Translations under genes and position numbers: made by a program
Shown here: positions 29,872-34,681 of the stretch, piece by piece
How positions within the stretch are numbered: the stretch's first letter is position 1
Layout of the letters: each line of letters opens with the position of its first letter
Notes under the pieces: model-generated
What the model was told of the DNA's origin: nothing
Databases searched by the model: none
The model's input: the letters and a program-made list of their open reading frames with translations, nothing else
Assembly (NCBI GenBank): GCA_030950905.1
Contig: JAUZQQ010000023.1
Location: 1-34,681, forward strand
Direction of reading: 5' to 3'
DNA length: 34,681 nucleotides
Source of the DNA: Mariprofundaceae bacterium
GTDB taxonomy: Bacteria; Pseudomonadota; Zetaproteobacteria; Mariprofundales; Mariprofundaceae

Positions 29872-30576
29872 ATGGCCAAAGCTTCTGTATTGATAGTTGA
29901 AGACGACCCTGCAATCGCACGCTTGATCGACTTGCATTTAAGCCATGCCGGTTACAAGACTGATTGTTGTGACAATGGGCGGCATGCGGCAGACCGCTTG
30001 ATGGCAGAAAATTACCAACTGCTGGTGCTCGATCGAATGATTCCTGGGATGGCAGGCTTAGAATTAACCCGTTGGTTGCGCAAACAAGAAAAAACCCGCC
30101 ACTTGCCCATCTTAATGATTACCGCATTAAGCATGCCAGAAGAGCGGGTGCGCGGTTTAAATGAAGGTGTCGATGATTACCTCGGCAAACCTTTTGAGCC
30201 AGAAGAAATGATTGCCCGTGTCAAAGCCTTACTGCGGCGCAGGCACGATGCTGCTGCCAAAGATGATGTCTCTACAGGGCCTATTTATTTGAACACAGAT
30301 GCACTGAATGCTAAAGTTGGCGGCAAAATCATTGATCTTCGCCCTTTGGAATTTAAATTGTTGCAAATACTGATGAAAAAACCTGAAAAGGTGCGCACCC
30401 GAGATTACCTGCTTGACCATGTGTGGGGCGTTAATGCTTTTGTTGAAGAACGTACCGTGGATGTCACCATCAAACGTCTGCGCAAAGCCTTGAACAAACA
30501 TGGTATGGGTGATTATATCCGCACAGTTCGTGGTGCAGGCTACTGCTACACACTCAAACAGCCTGATGAGTCATAG
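29872..30576 (+). CDS. phoB: PhoB-like OmpR-family response regulator
   Basis: Receiver 'SVLIVEDDPAIARLIDLHLSHAGY...LLVLDRMIPGMAGLELTRWLR...GVDDYLGKPFEPEEMIARVKALLRR' and winged helix 'VEERTVDVTIKRLRKALNKHGMGDYIRTVRGAGYCY'. ATG at 29872; the ORF-track start lies inside the divergent porin gene. Confidence 0.88.
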   Translation: MAKASVLIVEDDPAIARLIDLHLSHAGYKTDCCDNGRHAADRLMAENYQLLVLDRMIPGMAGLELTRWLRKQEKTRHLPILMITALSMPEERVRGLNEGVDDYLGKPFEPEEMIARVKALLRRRHDAAAKDDVSTGPIYLNTDALNAKVGGKIIDLRPLEFKLLQILMKKPEKVRTRDYLLDHVWGVNAFVEERTVDVTIKRLRKALNKHGMGDYIRTVRGAGYCYTLKQPDES

Positions 30577-30596
30577 CTTGATGGGCTACAGCCGCC

Positions 30597-31736
30597 TTGA
30601 TTGAACATGTTTGGGTTGGTGCTTTACTTGTCGCCTTGTTGTTCTGGTATGGGTTACGCTTGCACCGATTGATTAATGAACAAAAAAGACAGCTTACCCG
30701 TATGCAACAAAAGCTGGAACAGTCTGAGCAACGTGTAACACGGCGAGGCAAACGCTTGGACTTGTTGCTGGAGACCATGAACGAGGCTGTTTTACGCTTG
30801 AATATGGATGGGCAAGTTAAAAGCATCAATCCCAGGGCGCAAGATATTTTTCGCCTTTCTAAGAATCCACCATTACCGCAACCCTTGGCAACATTGTACC
30901 GTGACCCTGATTGGCTGGCGTATTTCACAGAGGCAATGCATGCACTTCCTGCACGAAGCCTGTTGCCAAAGCTCTATATTCATGATCGGGTACTTAAACC
31001 CAAATTGACATTGCTGGGGAAAAACCAAGCGTTGCTTATTTGTATGGATGTAACGCAAGAATACCAATTGCAACAACAACGAAGCGTTTTTTTAAGCAAT
31101 TTGATGCATGACCTAAAAACACCACTCACTTCATTGTTGGGTTATGCCCGCAGTATGCAAACATTTTCTTCAAACAAAGCCTTGCGAAAAGAAGCCACAG
31201 CGGTGATTGTCAACGAAGCGCGTCACGTTAATGGCTTGCTTGATGCACTGCTGTGTGTTGACCAGATTGAACATGGTAAACCCTTGGCGGGGCAATGTGA
31301 TTTAACACAAGTTTTAACACAGGTCTGGGGCAAACTTGATGTCACCCTGCGACAAAAAGAGATCACATTAAAGGTGCAACCAGACGTTGATAAAGCGATG
31401 GTGCCAATGCATGAAATTGATTGCCTACGGGTGATCAGCAATGTAGCCAGCAATGCTGTTCATTACAGCAATGAAAAAAGCATCATCCATTGTTGCTTGC
31501 GCATGGAAAACAAAACCCCTGTGGTCGTAGTCTGTGATCAAGGGGTAGGCATCAGTGATCATGATTTGCCCCATATTACCGAACGATTCTACCGTGGCGA
31601 TGCAACACGTGCACGCGGCGGTCATGGTTTAGGGTTGGCTATTGTGCATGAAACGCTTAAACGCGATGGCGGCAGTGTAAGCTTTGAACACAATCAACCG
31701 AAGGGCTTGTGTGTCACCATGTGTTTTCCGTATTGA
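30597..31736 (+). CDS. phoR: PhoR-like sensor histidine kinase (TTG start)
   Basis: N-terminal TM, PAS-like segment, H-box 'FLSNLMHDLKTPLTSLLGYARSM', N/G boxes 'VISNVASNAVHYS', 'VCDQGVGISDHDLPHITERFYRGDATRARGGHGLGLAIVHETLKRDGGSV'. Confidence 0.85.
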   Translation: MIEHVWVGALLVALLFWYGLRLHRLINEQKRQLTRMQQKLEQSEQRVTRRGKRLDLLLETMNEAVLRLNMDGQVKSINPRAQDIFRLSKNPPLPQPLATLYRDPDWLAYFTEAMHALPARSLLPKLYIHDRVLKPKLTLLGKNQALLICMDVTQEYQLQQQRSVFLSNLMHDLKTPLTSLLGYARSMQTFSSNKALRKEATAVIVNEARHVNGLLDALLCVDQIEHGKPLAGQCDLTQVLTQVWGKLDVTLRQKEITLKVQPDVDKAMVPMHEIDCLRVISNVASNAVHYSNEKSIIHCCLRMENKTPVVVVCDQGVGISDHDLPHITERFYRGDATRARGGHGLGLAIVHETLKRDGGSVSFEHNQPKGLCVTMCFPY

Positions 31737-31805
31737 CGGATGGCATGGGCTTTAGCAGTGTGGCGTGATGATTGTAATTATTGTTGCGCTGGTGCTTGGT
31801 CACTG

Positions 31806-32516
31806 ATGAAACGCATGACGTTCATCCATATTGTATTATGGCTGCTATTGATGGCCATAACAACAGCAGGCTGTGCTGATGAAATTGGCTTGCGTATTCA
31901 TGGTTTGGTGTTGGATCCTGTGATGCAGGATCTGGGGGACGTCAAAGAAGGTAAGCATGTGTTTGCGACGCTATTGATTCGCAACAACACGCAAGAAGTT
32001 GCTCAAATTATTGATGTTATCGCCTCCTGTGGTTGCACCGAAGCCACGCCCGATCAAACGATTCTTGCTGCTGGGGAATTTACAGTATTAAATATTGATA
32101 TTGATACCACGGGGAAAACAGGACGGGTGAAAAAGAATGTAGTGGTTACTGACCAGGCAGGGCGGCAATCGACTGCGTGGATGACATTAACCGTGCTTGC
32201 TGCTGATCCACACACCCAACTTCCTGATCATGGTATTTTTGATGGCGCATGCGCACGTTGCCATGTTATGCCTGCGCAAGGCAAGGTATTGGGCAAAGAA
32301 ATTTTCGCGGCTGTGTGCGCCATGTGCCACGGTGCTAAGGCACAAGGTGCTTATGCCCCCAAGCTTACAGGTTTTGACGATGTTGATACATTGAAAACCA
32401 TTGTTTCTGAAGGTTTAGATCCACGTCATATGCCTGGTTTTGCAAAAAAAAATGGTGGGCCTTTGACACCAAAACAAATTCATGCCTTGGTCAAATGGTT
32501 GATGTCGCTGGACTAG
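31806..32516 (+). CDS. DUF1573 domain protein fused to a C-terminal c-type cytochrome with two CXXCH motifs
   Basis: Signal/lipobox-like N-terminus 'LLLMAITTAGC'. DUF1573-like 'DLGDVKEGKHVFATLLIRNNTQEVAQIIDVIASCGCTEATPDQTILAAGEFTVLNIDIDTTGKTGRVKKNVVV'. 'CARCH' and 'CAMCH', candidate Met ligand 'RHMPGF'. Start moved to MKRMTF (31806). Confidence 0.8.
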   Translation: MKRMTFIHIVLWLLLMAITTAGCADEIGLRIHGLVLDPVMQDLGDVKEGKHVFATLLIRNNTQEVAQIIDVIASCGCTEATPDQTILAAGEFTVLNIDIDTTGKTGRVKKNVVVTDQAGRQSTAWMTLTVLAADPHTQLPDHGIFDGACARCHVMPAQGKVLGKEIFAAVCAMCHGAKAQGAYAPKLTGFDDVDTLKTIVSEGLDPRHMPGFAKKNGGPLTPKQIHALVKWLMSLD

Positions 32517-32545
32517 CTGGTCTTTTTTGGCTATAAATCGCACCT

Positions 32546-33211
32546 ATGAAAGAAATAATTATTGCACCATCAATTTTGTCGGCAGACTTTTCCAATTTGG
32601 AAAAAGAAATTCGCGCCATTGATGAAGGCGGTTGCGACTGGATTCATGTGGATGTTATGGACGGTCAATTTGTACCGCCAATCACCATTGGCGATAACAT
32701 CGTGAAAGCCATTCGTCCGCATACATCTAAAATTATGGATGTTCACCTTATGGTGATGAATCCTGATCGCCAAATCGAAGCGTTTGCCAAGGCTGGCGCA
32801 GATATTATCACGGTACACCAAGAGGCTTGCATTCATTTAGAACGCACCTTGCAGGTGATTCGTGATGCTGGCTGCAAAGCGGGGGTTAGTTTAAACCCTG
32901 CGACACCTGTATCAACACTGGTTAATGTCATGCATTGCGTAGATTTGGTGCTGTTGATGAGTGTCAATCCAGGTTATGGTGGCCAGTCTTATATTCATGC
33001 CGTAACAGATAAAATCACTGAAGCTCGCCGCATGCTCGATGACGCGGCTAGCCATGCGTGGTTGGAAGTAGATGGCGGTGTGAATACTGGTACGATCGCT
33101 GAAGTGATTGGTGCTGGCGCAAACGCCGTGGTTGCAGGATCAGCCGTATACAATAAACCTGATTATGCTGCTGCAATGGCCGAGTTAAGGGCGTTGGCAG
33201 CGAATTCTTAG
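32546..33211 (+). CDS. rpe: Ribulose-phosphate 3-epimerase
   Basis: 'IIIAPSILSADFSNLEKEIRAIDEGGCDWIHVDVMDGQFVPPITIG...DVHLMV...VLLMSVNPGYGGQSYI...WLEVDGGVN'. Confidence 0.97.
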   Translation: MKEIIIAPSILSADFSNLEKEIRAIDEGGCDWIHVDVMDGQFVPPITIGDNIVKAIRPHTSKIMDVHLMVMNPDRQIEAFAKAGADIITVHQEACIHLERTLQVIRDAGCKAGVSLNPATPVSTLVNVMHCVDLVLLMSVNPGYGGQSYIHAVTDKITEARRMLDDAASHAWLEVDGGVNTGTIAEVIGAGANAVVAGSAVYNKPDYAAAMAELRALAANS

Positions 33212-33273
33212 TCTGGGTTATCGTAGGTTGTTTGAATCGTTGTATTTTTTAAAACGTAAAAGGAGGGGATACT

Positions 33274-33870
33274 ATGTCTGATCAAGTCGATCAATCGCGG
33301 CGCAATATGTTGTTTATTGCCGCAGGCGGACTTGGAGCTGTTGCCGTGGCTGCAACGGCCATTCCGTTTGTTGGCAGCATGTTTCCAGCAGCAGATACAT
33401 TGGCTGCATCAAAAACAGAGTTTGATGTGGCCACAGTAGAAGAGGGGCAAGTGGTGGTTATTCAGTGGCAAGGCAAGCCCGTGTTTATAACCCATCGCAA
33501 CCAAGCATTGCTTGCGCAATTGGACGGGCATGACGATCTTCTTAAAGATCCAGAGTCCAAGGCCATTGAAGAAGTAAGTGCAACGTGGTTAAACGACAAA
33601 AACCGCAAGTACCGCTCAATAAAACCAGAATACTTGATTGTTGTTGCCAGTTGCACACATTTGGGTTGCATTCCTTTGTACAAACCCAGTAAAGGGCGCG
33701 AAGAATGGGGGAATTCTGTACCAGAGGATTGGGTAGGTGGTTGGCATTGTCCATGCCATGGTTCCTTGTATGACCTTTCGGCTCGTGTGATCAAAGGCTC
33801 ACCTGCGCCACATAATCTTCATTTGATGCCTTACAAGTACAAAACTGATACCACTGTGGTCATCGGTTAG
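33274..33870 (+). CDS. petA: Ubiquinol-cytochrome c reductase Rieske iron-sulfur subunit
   Basis: Twin-arginine-like N-terminus 'SRRNMLFIAAGGLGAVAVAA'. Rieske motifs 'CTHLGC' and 'CPCHGS'. Confidence 0.96.
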   Translation: MSDQVDQSRRNMLFIAAGGLGAVAVAATAIPFVGSMFPAADTLAASKTEFDVATVEEGQVVVIQWQGKPVFITHRNQALLAQLDGHDDLLKDPESKAIEEVSATWLNDKNRKYRSIKPEYLIVVASCTHLGCIPLYKPSKGREEWGNSVPEDWVGGWHCPCHGSLYDLSARVIKGSPAPHNLHLMPYKYKTDTTVVIG

Positions 33871-33891
33871 GTTACGGGGGAGAACAAAAAC

Positions 33892-34681
33892 GTGTTAAAT
33901 GCAATTATGAAAACAAAAATATTCGCTTGGGTCGATGAACGAACAGGGGCTGATGCAATCATCAAGTCTCAAATGACTGAATACCCAGTACCTAAAAATT
34001 TGAATTATATGTGGAACTTTGGTTCCTTGGCTTTGTTGGTTCTGGTGATCCAGATCCTGACAGGTATTTTTCTGGCGATGTACTACAAACCGAGTGCAGC
34101 GTTAACTGCTGGTGGTTACAGTGTCGCTTTTGATTCGGTTGAACGAATCATGCGTGATGTCAACTTTGGTTGGTTGATTCGTTATATGCATGCTGTGGGT
34201 GCTTCCGCATTTTTCTTTGTGGTGTATTTGCACATGGGTCGTGGATTGTATTATGGTTCTTACAAAGGGCCTCGCGAACTGTTGTGGATTATTGGTGTGG
34301 TTATTTTATTGATCATGCAAGGCTCTGCATTCTTCGGTTATTTGTTACCTTGGGGACAGATGTCTTTCTGGGGCGCAACAGTGATCACCAATCTGTTTGG
34401 TGCGATACCTGTAATCGGCGTCTATGTACAAGAAGCACTGCGCGGTGGATTTGCTGTGGGTGATCCTACGTTGAACCGATTCTTCTCATTGCATTATCTG
34501 TTTCCATTGCTGCTGGCAGGTATTGTAGGGGGGCATGTTCATGCGTTGCATGTGGTGCATTCAAACAACCCTGAAGGTATTGATGTAAAAACTGCCGAAG
34601 AAAAAATTAACTTTCATCCGTATTACACCACCAAAGATGCGTTCGGTGTTGGTGTGTTCTTGTTGATTTATTGCTACATCG
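33892..34681 (+). CDS. petB: Cytochrome b (bc1 complex), N-terminal part, truncated by window end; probable GTG start
   Basis: Manual translation: ...[42 protein letters not shown]...[78 protein letters not shown]... GGGGGAG precedes GTG at 33892; the alternative ATG is at 33907. No stop before the window end, so absent from the ORF track. Confidence 0.96.
   Translation, partial: MLNAIMKTKIFAWVDERTGADAIIKSQMTEYPVPKNLNYMWNFGSLALLVLVIQILTGIFLAMYYKPSAALTAGGYSVAFDSVERIMRDVNFGWLIRYMHAVGASAFFFVVYLHMGRGLYYGSYKGPRELLWIIGVVILLIMQGSAFFGYLLPWGQMSFWGATVITNLFGAIPVIGVYVQEALRGGFAVGDPTLNRFFSLHYLFPLLLAGIVGGHVHALHVVHSNNPEGIDVKTAEEKINFHPYYTTKDAFGVGVFLLIYCYI

Overview
This 34.7-kb window is a mostly core-type proteobacterial chromosome segment. 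Gene content is suggestive of an iron-oxidiser-like or Zetaproteobacteria-type lineage, but that placement is only a guess. On the minus strand, in transcription order from right to left, are murJ, an OmpA-family lipoprotein, argS, a SPOR-domain protein, and a three-gene cluster: a YqiJ/NfeD-like OB-fold membrane protein, a YqiK-like flotillin, and a 1757-aa DUF3686-type 'DNA repair ATPase' AAA protein. Downstream of that cluster is the truncated start of an Rpn/PD-(D/E)XK transposase-nuclease gene, which the ORF track misses. On the plus strand are rpsU-yqeY-dnaG-rpoD running directly into mreB-mreC-mreD-mrdA-rodA, then fur-FTR1 iron permease and prfB with an intact +1 programmed frameshift. 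These are followed by rpmA/rplU/rpmE/nadE (minus), a porin divergent from phoB-phoR with a Pho-box-like site between them, a DUF1573-cytochrome c fusion, rpe, the Rieske protein and a truncated cytochrome b. The observations most worth follow-up are: (1) the flotillin/OB-fold/giant AAA ATPase cluster; (2) a ~23-bp palindrome, yTARCCTRAATAATTYAGGYTAr, present three times at gene 3' ends, with compensatory changes and with the TGA stop of two unrelated genes at the same position inside it; (3) a 17-bp perfect inverted repeat in the argS leader; (4) a Fur-box-like site overlapping the rodA stop and preceding fur-FTR1; (5) a Pho box between the porin and phoB; (6) the DUF1573-cytochrome c fusion. 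No CRISPR array, rRNA or tRNA gene was recognised.
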